64,000 bases of DNA from Mesorhizobium sp. (GTDB lineage: Bacteria; Pseudomonadota; Alphaproteobacteria; Rhizobiales; Rhizobiaceae), in the NCBI GenBank assembly GCA_004020365.1, contig SAQR01000034.1, forward strand, positions 1 through 64,000, given 5' to 3'. Shown piece by piece: positions 33,931-43,042 of the stretch (the stretch's first letter is position 1; every line of letters begins with the position of its first letter). Position numbers and translations under genes: made by a program. Below the pieces are notes generated by a model, which was given only the letters and a program-made list of their open reading frames with translations, searched no databases and was not told the origin of the DNA.

Positions 33931-34196
33931 TTGCTTCCCTCCTCTCAAGAGCTAAAAACGGGCGGATCAGCAGCGCCACGGCGAACGCACGGGGACGACA
34001 GGTCGTCCGGAAGCCGCTCGTCATGCTTTAGCACTGCCGCCGCACATGGTCGAATATTCCGTCTGATATTTGGCCGCTTCGGGGTCTAACCACGTCTGGC
34101 AAGCGATCGCTCGGGCGCTCGCACCCTGCTCGCTTTACTGGCAAGCCTGTCAGCGTTACCCTCATGCCGGCAGAGGTAACCTGACGGAGAAGGGCG

Positions 34197-34751
34197 ATGA
34201 CACTGCACGGCGATGCCTTGAAAGATGCAATCGGTCAGACGCGGGCGAAATGGGGATGGTTCGTCGGGCTCGGCGTTCTGCTGCTGATCCTCGGCGGCAT
34301 CGCCTTCGGCAATCTGTTCATCGCCACCGTCGCCTCGATCTACGTCGTCGGCTGGCTGATGCTGATGGCCGGAATCATCGAGATCATGCATGCCTTCGGT
34401 GTGAAGACATGGACCCGGTTCTTCTTTTGGCTGCTCAGCGGTCTTCTCTATGCCGTCGCCGGGTTCTTCGCCTTCTACAACCCGCTGCTGGCCTCGGCGG
34501 TGCTGACCTTCCTGCTGGCGGTCGCCCTTCTCGCATCAGGCGTGCTCAGGGCCTGGGTCGGGTACCGGCACAGACCGGAAAAAGGCTGGGGCTGGCTGGT
34601 TGCGGCCGGCGTCATCAGCGTGCTGGCAGGCCTGATCATCGCCATGGGCTGGCCAGTCAACAGCGTATGGGTGCTGGGGCTGTTTCTCGCCGTCGACCTG
34701 ATCTTCCAGGGCTGGGCCTTCATTGCGATCGGCCTGGCGCTGAAAAAATAG
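34197..34751 (+). CDS. HdeD-family (DUF308) membrane protein
   Basis: 184 aa with six transmembrane helices arranged as three DUF308 pairs: WGWFVGLGVLLLILGGIAFG, ATVASIYVVGWLMLMAGIIE, FFFWLLSGLLYAVAGFFAFY, and so on. HdeD is an inner-membrane acid-resistance protein in E. coli; in rhizobia these are stress-related of uncertain role. ATG follows ACGGAGAAGGGCG. Convergent with ribF. Confidence 0.9.
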   Translation: MTLHGDALKDAIGQTRAKWGWFVGLGVLLLILGGIAFGNLFIATVASIYVVGWLMLMAGIIEIMHAFGVKTWTRFFFWLLSGLLYAVAGFFAFYNPLLASAVLTFLLAVALLASGVLRAWVGYRHRPEKGWGWLVAAGVISVLAGLIIAMGWPVNSVWVLGLFLAVDLIFQGWAFIAIGLALKK

Positions 34752-34756
34752 GTTCT

Positions 34757-34815
34757 TGTCCGAACACCGGTTCCCACTTTTTGCTTCGCTGACCTTCGGT
34801 TCGGGATCATGCTTT
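34757..34815. repeat. Rhizobial palindromic repeat between HdeD and ribF genes
   Basis: Sequence CCGAACACCGGTTCCCAC, TTTTTGCTTCGC and TTCGGTTCGGGATCATGC matches the common rhizobial intergenic palindrome related to the one at 26,845-26,891. It lies between convergent gene ends and may help end transcription from both sides. Confidence 0.55.
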
Positions 34816-35797
34816 AGAAGGCAATGGCCGCGTCGAGCTCGGAAAGCGGGCTGACGCCGGCAAGCAGCGCCCTCGCCTCGGCCTCGTCGCGTTTCATCTG
34901 CGCGACCAGCGCCTCGAGCCCGTCGAACTTCACCTCGGCGCGCAGGAAACCGAAAAAGGACACCGCGCATATCTCGCCGTAGAGATCGCCGGAGAAGCCG
35001 AAGACGAAGGTTTCCAGAAGCGGCGCGCCGTTGTCATCGACGGTCGGACGGCGGCCGAAGCTGGCAACGCCATCATGAAGCGTGCCGTCGGCGCGGCGGA
35101 AGCGGACGGCGTAAATCCCTTCCTTCAGAGTGGCTTCCGGCGAAAGCCTCATGTTGGCGGTTGGGAAGCCGAGCGTCCGGCCAAGCTGCTGGCCGCCGAT
35201 CACCTCGCTCTCGACCGTGAAGCGGTAGCCGAGCAGGCCGGCGGCCTCGGCCACCGCGCCTTCGCACAGCAGGGCACGGATTCGGCTCGACGACACCACC
35301 TCGGCGCCCTCGTCGCGAAAGGCGTCGACCAGGGTGACGCCGAAGCCGTGGCGTTCGCCGGCCGCCATCAGATAAGCCGGGCCGCCTTGCCTGTCCTTGC
35401 CGAAGTGAAAGTCGAAGCCGGTCACGGCGTGGGTGATGCCGAGATTCCTGTCGAGCACATCGGTCACGAACGCTTCCGCCGACAGTGCGGCGAAGTCGCG
35501 CGTGAACGGCTGTTCGACGAGCGCGGCAAAGCCCAGATGCGACAGCAGGCGTGCCTTCATCGGCGGCGGTGTCAGCACGAACAGCGGTATCTCGGGCCGG
35601 AACACCTTTCTCGGATGCGGCTCGAAGGTCAGCACCAGCGCCGGCGCGGCGCGCCGGCGGGCCTCGGCCAGCGCGCGCTCGAGCACGGCCTGGTGGCCGC
35701 GGTGGACGCCGTCGAAATTGCCGATCGCCACAACGCCACCCCGCAAATGGGCCGGCAGCGGCGAGATTGCAGAAACGCGTTCGAAGGCTTTCGTCAT
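34814..35797 (-). CDS. ribF: Bifunctional riboflavin kinase / FAD synthetase RibF
   Basis: 327 aa. FAD synthetase (adenylyltransferase) domain: VVAIGNFDGVHRGHQAVLERAL with the HxGH motif, then VLTFEPHPRKVF and AVTGFDFHFGKDRQGG, SSSRIRALL. Riboflavin kinase domain from about residue 190: GQQLGRTLGFPTANMRL, with GIYAVR and the catalytic Glu region LLETFVFGFSGDLYG. It makes FMN and FAD. Downstream of the HAD phosphatase gene by 26 bases, likely co-transcribed. Confidence 0.95.
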   Translation of the reverse strand: MTKAFERVSAISPLPAHLRGGVVAIGNFDGVHRGHQAVLERALAEARRRAAPALVLTFEPHPRKVFRPEIPLFVLTPPPMKARLLSHLGFAALVEQPFTRDFAALSAEAFVTDVLDRNLGITHAVTGFDFHFGKDRQGGPAYLMAAGERHGFGVTLVDAFRDEGAEVVSSSRIRALLCEGAVAEAAGLLGYRFTVESEVIGGQQLGRTLGFPTANMRLSPEATLKEGIYAVRFRRADGTLHDGVASFGRRPTVDDNGAPLLETFVFGFSGDLYGEICAVSFFGFLRAEVKFDGLEALVAQMKRDEAEARALLAGVSPLSELDAAIAF

Positions 35798-35823
35798 TTC
35801 GAGGCTTTCGTCATCGAGCGAGG

Positions 35824-36684
35824 CTACTGCAGTCTCGGAATGACCGCGACCGGCCGGTAGCCGTGCCTTTCCAGAAAGGCGATGAGCCTGGCCGGATCCG
35901 GTTGCAGCGGGTCGCCGTAGTCGCGGGCATGGATGCCGCCCGACACGTAGAGCACGTCGAAGCCATTGTCGGCAGCGCCCTTGATGTCGGTCATCATGCC
36001 GTCGCCGATAGCCAGCACTTGCGAGCGCTCGACCGGGCGGCCGAGCAGGTCGGCGATCTCCTTCATCGCGACGTCATAGACCGGGGCATAAGGTTTTCCG
36101 GCGATCAGCGTGCGCCCGCCGAGTTGGGCATAGTCGCGGGCGAGCGCCCCGGCACACCAGATCATCCGCTCGCCGCGCTCGACCGCGATGTCGGGATTGG
36201 CGCAGATGAAGGGCAGGTTCCTGGCGCGCAGCCGCCGCAGAAGATCGGCGTAGTCCTCCGGCTTCTCGACCTCGTCGTCGAACAACCCGGTGCAGACCAC
36301 GCCGGACGCCTCGAACTCCTCGACCAGCTCGACATCAAGCCCGTCATAGAGCGTGAAATCGCGATCGGCGCCAATGTGGAAGATTTTTCGCGGGCCCTCC
36401 ATGATCAGGTCGCGGGTCACGTCGCCGGAGGTGACGACGCGGTCATAGGCGGCAGAGGGAACGCCGATCGCATTCATCTGCGCCACCACATCGACGCTGC
36501 GCCGCGGCGAATTGGTGATCAGCACGACAGGTATCTTCGCCTCGCGCGCGGTGGCCAGCGCCAGAGCCGCGGCCGGAAAATGCCGCTCGCCATTGTGGAC
36601 CACACCCCAGACGTCGCAAAGAATGGCACAATAGGCTCCCGACAAATCCGCAAGCGAGCCGATGATATCGGGCGAGTCCGCCAT
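35824..36684 (-). CDS. HAD-superfamily hydrolase, TIGR01459/NagD-like
   Basis: 286 aa from the ATG at 36684. HAD motif I DVWGVVHNG, motif II VVLITNSPR, Lys in LIAGKPYAPVYD and motif III/IV AIGDGMMTDIKGA. The long cap between motifs II and III places it in the subfamily IIA group seen next to ribF in rhizobia. Substrate unknown; the conserved placement next to ribF suggests a link to flavin phosphate metabolism, by context only. Confidence 0.92.
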   Translation of the reverse strand: MADSPDIIGSLADLSGAYCAILCDVWGVVHNGERHFPAAALALATAREAKIPVVLITNSPRRSVDVVAQMNAIGVPSAAYDRVVTSGDVTRDLIMEGPRKIFHIGADRDFTLYDGLDVELVEEFEASGVVCTGLFDDEVEKPEDYADLLRRLRARNLPFICANPDIAVERGERMIWCAGALARDYAQLGGRTLIAGKPYAPVYDVAMKEIADLLGRPVERSQVLAIGDGMMTDIKGAADNGFDVLYVSGGIHARDYGDPLQPDPARLIAFLERHGYRPVAVIPRLQ

Positions 36685-37004
36685 ATCGTTTCCCAAATCA
36701 TGATGGTTGCGAGCATCGCCGCCGACGGTCCGCCGCGGCAGGTTCGCATTAACCGAAGCTCTTGACCCTGTCACCAGCTTTCACAATTTTCAGGATTGCT
36801 CCACCAATGAGGCAAGCGCGCAAGCCGCCTTGCGAGGCTTCACCCGTTCTGAAGGCTTCGCGGGCGGTCCAGCCGAGCGCAGCAATGCCGGCATCGGCAG
36901 CGTGGTTAACGAGCTTTGAAAAGGTGTGCCGAGGTTGGACGTTTTTCAGCAATCTGAAATTTAAGGATTGATGGCATCTTTCGCCGACTAGGGGCTCTGG
37001 CGGG
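36685..37004. other. Divergent intergenic region, nothing specific seen
   Basis: 320 bases between the HAD gene and the TadG-like gene, which are transcribed away from each other. Promoters for both should lie here. Open frames across it have no family resemblance and no strong hairpin or dyad stands out. Confidence 0.35.
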
Positions 37005-38981
37005 GTGCTGAAGAAAATGATCCGAAAATTCGGTAGGGACCGGCGTGGCAATTATACGCTGATGACGGTCATCACGATGGTGCCGCTGATGGGCGGAGTG
37101 GCGCTCAGCGTCGATTACTCGGAACTGCTGCGCCAGAAGCACGCTACGTTGAACGCTTTGGACGCTGCCGGCCTCGCCACCGCTCAGCAGGTCGTCTCCG
37201 GCGCAACCGACGACGCCGCCAGGGCCTACGCCAAGACTTTCTTCGAAACCAATCTCGGCCCCGTCGATCCGGCCAACACGTCGCTTACCGTCACCCTGCC
37301 CAACAGCAATGCGGGTGGCGGCACATTGAAGCTCTGCAGCGCCCTGACCTATCACCCCTATTTTCTGCCGGCCGCCGGCATGCTGCTGGGCGGCGGGACC
37401 ACCAGCGGCGGTACAACTTTCACGGAGTGCTCGGAAATCCGCCTCAAGAACACGCTGGAAGTCGCCCTTGTGCTCGACAATTCCGGCTCGATGAACGACC
37501 TCGGTTCCGGCACCGGGGAGAAGCGAATAGACCTGCTGAAGACTGCCGCCAAACAGCTTGTCGATACGCTGGCGCTGCAGGCACAGCAGATGAAGCAGGT
37601 CAGCAAACCGGTGCAGTTCTCCCTCGTACCGTTCGCCGCTTCGGTCAATGTCGGTCCCACCCATGATCAAGACGTCTGGATGGACCAGGACGGCATCTCT
37701 CCGATCCAGCACGAGGATTTCGACTGGACGAAGATGACCGCCGCCGACGATCCGGACAAATACGCCGAGAAGCTCAACGGCGTCTGGTACAAGCGCGGCA
37801 CCGGCTGGGGCGACACCGAGGATCAACCACTGACCCGCTTCAGCCTCTTCGCCGACATGACGGTCGAATCCGGTCGTGAAGAAGTGCCCAACAGCAAGCA
37901 GTATATCTGCGATCAATACAGGAGAAACGGCACTTGCCGGAGCGGCCACTGGACCACACCGGAATATATCTACACCACCAGCCGCTATGCGAGCTGGCAG
38001 GGTTGCGTGGAGGCGAGGCCGTACCCCTATAACAACGACGACACGACCCCTGATACCGCCACGCCTGCCACGCTGTTCGTGCCGATGTTCGCGCCCGACG
38101 AGGCCGGCACCCTCTGGCTCGATTTCAACCGCGACGGCGCTAACGACGTGAGCTATCTGTCCTATGGTTACGGCAACAACTGGTGGGCCGACTGGCCCTA
38201 TTACGACGACAGCCCAACCGCTTCGCAGCGGCAGTCGGACATGCGCAAATATTTCCTGGTCAAGCCTTACGGCTCGAAGTCGGCTGCCTCCGGCGACGGC
38301 CCGAATTCGTCCTGCACGACCAACCCGATCACGCCGCTCAAAGACGTGAGCCAGCTTGCCCAGAAAGAGGAGATCGACAACGCCATCGACGCCATGGCGC
38401 CGAACGGCAACACCAACGTGCCGGAAGGCCTTGCCTGGGGCTGGCGGACGGTGTCGAGCAACGAACCCTTCACCGAGGGCCGGCCGAACGCTGAAAGAGG
38501 CAACGACAAGGTGGTCATCGTGCTGACCGACGGCGCCAATACATACAGCGCCGTCAGCGACGGCGGCTATGCCAACAACAGGTCGACCTACGCCGCTTAC
38601 GGCTACACCGGCCTGACATATCCGGGCTCTGGAAGCGTGACGCGTCTGTTCATGAACACAAGCACCGACATCGGCAAGACGACCTACACCGGCGCCAACT
38701 ACACCGCCGCGCTGGACGAGCAGATGCAGACCCTTTGCGGCAACGCGAAGAAGTCGAATGTTCTCGTCATGACCGTTGCGCTCGACCTGTCGACCACCGA
38801 TGCCGGCGACAAGAAAGCACTCGACGCATTGAAGGCCTGCTCCTCGGACTCGCGCTTCCGCAAGAATCCCACCGATCCGACCAAGCCGGCCAAGCTGTTC
38901 TGGAACGCGACCGGGGCGACGCTGTCGGACAATTTCAAGGAAATCGCCAACGAATTGTCGAACCTGCGCATCGTCGGCTGA
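37005..38981 (+). CDS. TadG-like pilus-assembly protein with vWA domain
   Basis: 658 aa. N-terminus RKFGRDRRGNYTLMTVITMV and a single transmembrane helix are the TadE/TadG prepilin-like start; DYSELLRQKHATLNALDAAGLATAQ follows as in the Tad Flp-assembly group. A von Willebrand A domain begins at about residue 145 with MIDAS motif DNSGSMND, continues with GNTNVPEGLAWGWR and the VLTDGANTY strand. The GTG at 37005 or the ATG at 37017 are possible starts. No other tad/cpa genes are near, so it is an isolated secreted or surface TadG. Tyr/Asn-rich segments in the middle are typical. Confidence 0.88.
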   Translation: MLKKMIRKFGRDRRGNYTLMTVITMVPLMGGVALSVDYSELLRQKHATLNALDAAGLATAQQVVSGATDDAARAYAKTFFETNLGPVDPANTSLTVTLPNSNAGGGTLKLCSALTYHPYFLPAAGMLLGGGTTSGGTTFTECSEIRLKNTLEVALVLDNSGSMNDLGSGTGEKRIDLLKTAAKQLVDTLALQAQQMKQVSKPVQFSLVPFAASVNVGPTHDQDVWMDQDGISPIQHEDFDWTKMTAADDPDKYAEKLNGVWYKRGTGWGDTEDQPLTRFSLFADMTVESGREEVPNSKQYICDQYRRNGTCRSGHWTTPEYIYTTSRYASWQGCVEARPYPYNNDDTTPDTATPATLFVPMFAPDEAGTLWLDFNRDGANDVSYLSYGYGNNWWADWPYYDDSPTASQRQSDMRKYFLVKPYGSKSAASGDGPNSSCTTNPITPLKDVSQLAQKEEIDNAIDAMAPNGNTNVPEGLAWGWRTVSSNEPFTEGRPNAERGNDKVVIVLTDGANTYSAVSDGGYANNRSTYAAYGYTGLTYPGSGSVTRLFMNTSTDIGKTTYTGANYTAALDEQMQTLCGNAKKSNVLVMTVALDLSTTDAGDKKALDALKACSSDSRFRKNPTDPTKPAKLFWNATGATLSDNFKEIANELSNLRIVG

Positions 38982-39024
38982 GGGGGTGACTTAAGGGAAG
39001 AGGCCGGCGGGACAGCGCCCAGGA

Positions 39025-39185
39025 CAGCGCCCCCCTCTGGCCTGCCGGCCATCTCCCCCACACGGGGGGAGATTGGCAGCCTCGGCGCTCCGCGCTCTCT
39101 TGCGCCGTTGCAGATTGGCGAAAGCCGCCGTGACGGCCGATCTCCCCCCTCGTGGGGGAGATGTCCGGCAGGACAGAGGGGGGGC
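39025..39185. repeat. Inverted pair of palindromic repeats
   Basis: Two inverted copies (about 39,028-39,072 and 39,136-39,182) of the CCTCTGGCCTGCCGGCCATC family, each with a CTCCCC/GGGGAG stem, occupy the gap between convergent genes. The same family is clustered at 9.2-9.5 kb. Confidence 0.8.
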
Positions 39186-39255
39186 GCGAAGGATCGCGAC
39201 CAAACAGGCCTGTTCTGGGCCGCTGCATTCATCGGCCGTTAATGCCGCTTCCAGC

Positions 39256-40083
39256 CTACATCGGCCGCCGGTCCGGCTGCGCCCGCTCCGGTTCGACCAC
39301 CCTGCGATAGAGATGCCAGGTCGCATGGCCAAGCACGGGCATGACGACGGCGAGCCCGGCAAACACCGGGATCGAGCCGATGACCAGCAGCACGGCGACC
39401 ATCAGGCCCCACAGCGCCATCTGCAGCGGGTTTGTCATCACCGCCCGTGCCGAAGTCTCGATGGCCGAGACCGCGCCGACATCACGGTCGAGCAGCAGCG
39501 GGAAAGCGACGACGGTCGTCGCCAGCACAATCGCGGCGAAGACGAAGCCAGCCGCATTTCCGAGCAGGATCAGCGTCCAGCCTTTGGGCGTTGTCAGCAC
39601 CTCGCGCACAAAGCCACCGATCGAAGCCGGCGGCTGAGCCCCGAACAGGCTGGTGTAGATCGATTGCGCGGTGAACAGCCAGAGCAGGAACAGTGCCACC
39701 AGCATGATGCCGATGACCGCGATCGCCGGCAGCGCCGGCGAGTGGCGCACCTCGAGCGCGTGCCACCAGGACGTGTCCATGCCGAGCTCGCGGCGGCGGC
39801 TGATCTCGTAGAGGCCGATCGCGGCGAACGGTCCAAGCAGGGCGAAGCCGGACATCAGCGGGTAAAGCAGCTGAATGGCGTAGGCGCCGGATGTCGTCCA
39901 CTGCGCCAGGATCAATCCGACCACCGGATAGATCAGGCACAGGAAGACGTAATGCGATGGCTTTGCCCAAAAGTCCTCGACGCCGAGCCGCAGCACATCG
40001 ATCAGGTCCGCCGTGGTGATGCGGCGCACCCTGGGCTGCACGTGCATCCCACGCGCGTCCGACATGACATGAAAGCTGGCCAT
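39256..40083 (-). CDS. DUF2189 integral membrane protein
   Basis: 275 aa; ATG at 40083 sits nine bases past GGGAGA, whereas the ATG at 40089 touches it. Six hydrophobic helices in DUF2189 order: ADLIDVLRLGVEDFWAKPSH then YVFLCLIYPVVGLILAQW, SGFALLGPFAAIGLYEISRRRE, IGIMLVALFLLWLFTAQSIY, LATTVVAFPLLLDRDVGA, and the final AGLAVVMPVLGHATWHLYRR. Inner membrane protein of unknown function, sometimes near cytochrome oxidase genes; not so here. Confidence 0.88.
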   Translation of the reverse strand: MASFHVMSDARGMHVQPRVRRITTADLIDVLRLGVEDFWAKPSHYVFLCLIYPVVGLILAQWTTSGAYAIQLLYPLMSGFALLGPFAAIGLYEISRRRELGMDTSWWHALEVRHSPALPAIAVIGIMLVALFLLWLFTAQSIYTSLFGAQPPASIGGFVREVLTTPKGWTLILLGNAAGFVFAAIVLATTVVAFPLLLDRDVGAVSAIETSARAVMTNPLQMALWGLMVAVLLVIGSIPVFAGLAVVMPVLGHATWHLYRRVVEPERAQPDRRPM

Positions 40084-40302
40084 ACCCATTCTCCCGTATC
40101 AGGGGGCGGCCACCGCCAGGATGGCTGCCCGTAGCTGCCACTTCAAGAGCGATGGCATGATAGCCGAATTCGATGTGCTTGTCGCGAATCGGGTGATGTT
40201 GAGCAAACGCGGCGCGGCACAGGGCGTGTTCGCGCCGCGCCGTTGGCGTGTCTAAAACGCGTCGCGGCTGAATGGATTCATGCGACGCGCTTTAGGTTTT
40301 TT

Positions 40303-40376
40303 ATGCATGTCGTCATCGCAAAACCGCCGCACAGCCTCGGGTCAGGCCCGAGGGCATGCTTTTGCGCGACATGCAT
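40303..40376 (-). repeat. 74-base structured repeat directly after the GST stop, copy 2
   Basis: Same length, same 10-base ends and same position relative to a minus-strand TAA stop as the copy at 28,298. The middle stem is CGCAAAA/TTTTGCG instead of CCCAAAA/TTTTGGG, and the inner stem CCTCGGG/CCCGAGG instead of CCCCGGG/CCCGGGG: paired substitutions keep the helices. Confidence 0.88.
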
Positions 40377-41083
40377 TAGCTACCAAATCGTTCAATCACC
40401 TCTGCGAGCGGAACGTGGCCAAGGCAGGCACCCGAACCCGCCGGCGTTTCGCCATCCTCGATCGCCTGCGCGTATCGCACGTCAGGATCGCTTTCGATCC
40501 GGCGGCGCAGCGCCGCCAGCCTGGGATAGGCGGCGCCGTCGACCGCCTGGTGGAACTCCGCCCAACGGGCCACGCCAATCAGCGTGGTATCGGCAAGCGT
40601 CAGCCGGTCGCCGACCAGAAAGTCGGTGTCGCCGATCATCGCCTCAAGCCGGTCGTGGCGCTCAGTAACGGCCTGGCGGCCAAAGTCACGCAAGGTCGCC
40701 AGCAGCGCCGGTTCGGCCGATTCCATTTCGTAGGCAGCCCAGAGCGGGGTGAAAGCGGCGGTGAAACCGGTGTTCACGAAAGCCATCAGCTGATGCATCC
40801 GGTCGGCTTCCGGCGAGCGCGGGTCGAAGCTGATGCGACGTTGCGTGTCGTCGCGGGCTTCCAGCCAAGCCGCAATCGCCATGGTCTCGGTGAGCGCCCT
40901 GCCGTCGTCGGTGATCATCACCGGCGTTTCCTGGCGGCCGTTGATGCGGGCATAGGCGTCGTTCTTCATTTCAGTGAGCATGTCGACGCGGCACAGGCGG
41001 TAAGGCTGTCCGAGGCGTTCAAAAGCAGCGACGAGCCCCATCGAACTTCCCGCCGGGACGCCGTAAAGGAGGATAGGTTCCAT
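40376..41083 (-). CDS. Glutathione S-transferase family protein
   Basis: 235 aa; ATG at 41083 preceded by GAAGAGGACAAAGAA. Thioredoxin-like N-domain (ILLYGVPAGSSMGLVAAFERLGQPYRL, then QETPVMITDDGRALTETMAIAAWLE, where TPV and the E-T turn bind glutathione) and an all-helical C-domain with LVGDRLTLADTTL (the N-capping S/T-x-x-D motif). Cytosolic detoxification enzyme. Divergent from an HxlR-type regulator gene that likely controls it. Confidence 0.9.
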   Translation of the reverse strand: MEPILLYGVPAGSSMGLVAAFERLGQPYRLCRVDMLTEMKNDAYARINGRQETPVMITDDGRALTETMAIAAWLEARDDTQRRISFDPRSPEADRMHQLMAFVNTGFTAAFTPLWAAYEMESAEPALLATLRDFGRQAVTERHDRLEAMIGDTDFLVGDRLTLADTTLIGVARWAEFHQAVDGAAYPRLAALRRRIESDPDVRYAQAIEDGETPAGSGACLGHVPLAEVIERFGS

Positions 41084-41101
41084 TTCTTTGTCCTCTTCCA
41101 T

Positions 41102-41141
41102 GTTTAGGGATCACGCTGCGCAGCGAAGCTTGACCCTAAAC
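41102..41141. promoter_or_regulatory. Inverted repeat in the GST-HxlR divergent region
   Basis: Perfect outer arms GTTTAGGG and CCCTAAAC enclose the smaller palindrome GCTGCGCAGC. It lies about 20 bases upstream of the GST start and 56 upstream of the HxlR start. It could be an operator or another repeat element; sequence alone does not decide. Confidence 0.45.
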
Positions 41142-41197
41142 GCTGGTCGTCCCATGTAAATTACGCACTATTCTGTAACCATTCACGGTCCCCGCTC

Positions 41198-41563
41198 ATG
41201 AAAGATGTCGTCTCAAGCTGCCCGATCGAAGAGGCCATGCGTGTGCTCAGCGGTCGCTGGCCGACCTTGCTGCTCTACTATCTCAAGGACGGGACCAAGC
41301 GCTTCAGCGACCTGAGGCGTGACAACCCGACCGTGTCGCACCGCATTCTGGCGCTGGAACTGCGCAAGCTGGAAGAAGCCGGGATCGTGCGTCGAACGGC
41401 GCATGCCGGCTATCCGCTACGCGTCGACTATGATCTCACCGCAGCGGGCTCCAAGCTCGTGCCGCTCATCGACGCGCTGGGCGACTGGTGGGAAGCTACC
41501 GAGGACGATCGGGCCGGCCGGGTCTCATCGACGCCGGAAACGAGGCTGGTGGCGGCGGAATAA
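41198..41563 (+). CDS. HxlR-family transcriptional regulator
   Basis: 121 aa. The HxlR winged-helix domain is complete: CPIEEAMRVLSGRWPTLLLYYL with the leading Cys that can sense aldehydes or oxidants, then RFSDLRRDNPTVSHRILALELRKLEEAGIVRR and the wing YPLRVDYDLTAAGSKL. Probably represses or activates the divergent GST gene in response to an electrophile; inferred from the arrangement. Confidence 0.9.
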   Translation: MKDVVSSCPIEEAMRVLSGRWPTLLLYYLKDGTKRFSDLRRDNPTVSHRILALELRKLEEAGIVRRTAHAGYPLRVDYDLTAAGSKLVPLIDALGDWWEATEDDRAGRVSSTPETRLVAAE

Positions 41564-41803
41564 GCAGTGGGGAAATTCTGGCGCCCGCTAACACTAGGCT
41601 GGACAACCGCCTTGCGTTGGATCTGCCGTCCGGGCCGGATACCGGATGCGCGCCGGAGGCGGCCAGTCGAGTACGGGTCATGTGGTCGAGACCAGCTGAT
41701 TCGGGTTGCGAATATTCAAAAGAGCGGACCTTCGAGCGGCCGCCGAGCGACGGCGACAAGCTTTGCGGCGCTTCCGCGTCCTGCCGGGTGAGGCGCGCCT
41801 TTG

Positions 41804-42214
41804 TTACCGCAACACGGTCAGGATCACGCCCATTGCCACCATGCTGACCAAGCGATAGCCGGCATTGATCGCATAATAGCGCAGAGGCCGGTGCTCATAG
41901 GTCACCGAATGCACCAGCGTGACAGCGACGAAGCCGAGCCAGAGCAGGAAAGTGGAGAGGACGGTCGAGACGATCGTCAGCGCGCCCCAGGCGTGAAGTA
42001 CCTGATCGAGGATAAACGCCATGACCGCAAACGAGACGAGGTCGACTACAATCGCTCGCGGCAGGCTGGCGCGGAATTTTGCACCGTCGACGCCCGACAT
42101 TTCGGCCCACGGCCGGATGAAGAGCAGCGGCGAATACCAAAGTCCAGCGACAACCCAGGCTGCGAGGACCGCAGTTCCGATCCCCCAGAGGTTTATCGGC
42201 ACAAACTCGATCAT
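41804..42214 (-). CDS. DUF1761 membrane protein
   Basis: 136 aa; ATG at 42214 preceded by GGAGGAGCAGC. Four hydrophobic helices in DUF1761 order: INLWGIGTAVLAAWVVAGLW, then YSPLLFIRPWAEMSG, VVDLVSFAVMAFILDQVL, ALTIVSTVLSTFLLWLGFVA and the last helix YRLVSMVAMGVILTVLR. Function unknown. Divergent from a TetR regulator gene, whose operator lies between them. Confidence 0.88.
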   Translation of the reverse strand: MIEFVPINLWGIGTAVLAAWVVAGLWYSPLLFIRPWAEMSGVDGAKFRASLPRAIVVDLVSFAVMAFILDQVLHAWGALTIVSTVLSTFLLWLGFVAVTLVHSVTYEHRPLRYYAINAGYRLVSMVAMGVILTVLR

Positions 42215-42259
42215 GCTGCTCCTCCTTCCAGCCTGCTGATTCAATGATCTGGCGGCTAA

Positions 42260-42285
42260 ATTGGGTATAGCTTACTATATCCAAT
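42260..42285. promoter_or_regulatory. Putative TetR operator between DUF1761 and TetR genes
   Basis: ATTGGGTATAG-CTTA-CTATATCCAAT: 11-base arms with one mismatch around a four-base centre, ending directly at the ATG of the TetR gene. No ribosome-binding site precedes that ATG, so the regulator may be translated from a leaderless or nearly leaderless transcript and bind its own start. Confidence 0.65.
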
Positions 42286-42921
42286 ATGAATGACGATTCA
42301 AAGACCCGCAGGCGCTACGACGCACGGCTGCGGTCGGAACGCGCTTCCGGCACGCGCCAACGCATTCTCGATGTCGCAAAAGAGCTCTTTACTGCGCGCG
42401 GAGTGGAAAAGGTCACGATCAACGACATCTCATCAGGCGCCGGTGTTTCGGCACCGACCGTCTATGCCCTGTTCCAGTCGAAGACCGGCATTTTGAGAGC
42501 CGTGGTCGAGCGTTCATTCTTTGGTCCGCGGTATGCGGAGATAGCCAGGCAGGCCGAGAACGCGAGAGACCCCAAGGAGATTCTGCGTATTACTGCCTCG
42601 ATCTCTCGGGTCATCCTTGATGCGGAACGCGAGGAGATCGGCCTTATGCGCGGCGTCTCGGCTCTGTCTCCCGAACTGAAGGCGATCGAGACGGAGCTGG
42701 AGGCCGTCCGCTTCAAGCTCCAGGAAGCGCGTGCCAAGCTTCTCGTCGCATCCGTCACTGTGGCGCGCCAACTCGGCTTGGCCCGCGTGCGCGATATCCT
42801 ATGGATGTATACCGGCCGCGACGTATATCGCATGCTGGTGTTGGAGCGGGGTTGGTCTTCGGACGAATATGAAAGCTGGCTCGCCGAGACGCTGATCAAA
42901 ACGCTGATGGGGCGAGACTAA
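42286..42921 (+). CDS. TetR-family transcriptional regulator
   Basis: 211 aa. HTH at about residues 25-70: RQRILDVAKELFTARGVEKVTINDISSGAGVSAPTVYALFQSKTGILRAVVERSFF. The C-terminal ligand domain is long-helical, without a family I can name. Divergent from the DUF1761 membrane protein gene, with a near-perfect inverted repeat between them; likely represses that gene and itself. Confidence 0.9.
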   Translation: MNDDSKTRRRYDARLRSERASGTRQRILDVAKELFTARGVEKVTINDISSGAGVSAPTVYALFQSKTGILRAVVERSFFGPRYAEIARQAENARDPKEILRITASISRVILDAEREEIGLMRGVSALSPELKAIETELEAVRFKLQEARAKLLVASVTVARQLGLARVRDILWMYTGRDVYRMLVLERGWSSDEYESWLAETLIKTLMGRD

Positions 42922-43042
42922 GTTGCACTCTCATCGGTGCGTGGAGGCGGTCAGGGGCGGCCGAAGCAAACCTCGGGATCGGACCAAGTTTCATGCGCCA
43001 AAGGCCCGGCGAAGCTCATCTCACACCGCTCCAAACCTCGGC

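Noticed and set aside
36707-36919. Short plus-strand open frame upstream of the TadG-like gene
   Set aside because: No ribosome site, no family resemblance, no conserved composition; regarded as non-coding.
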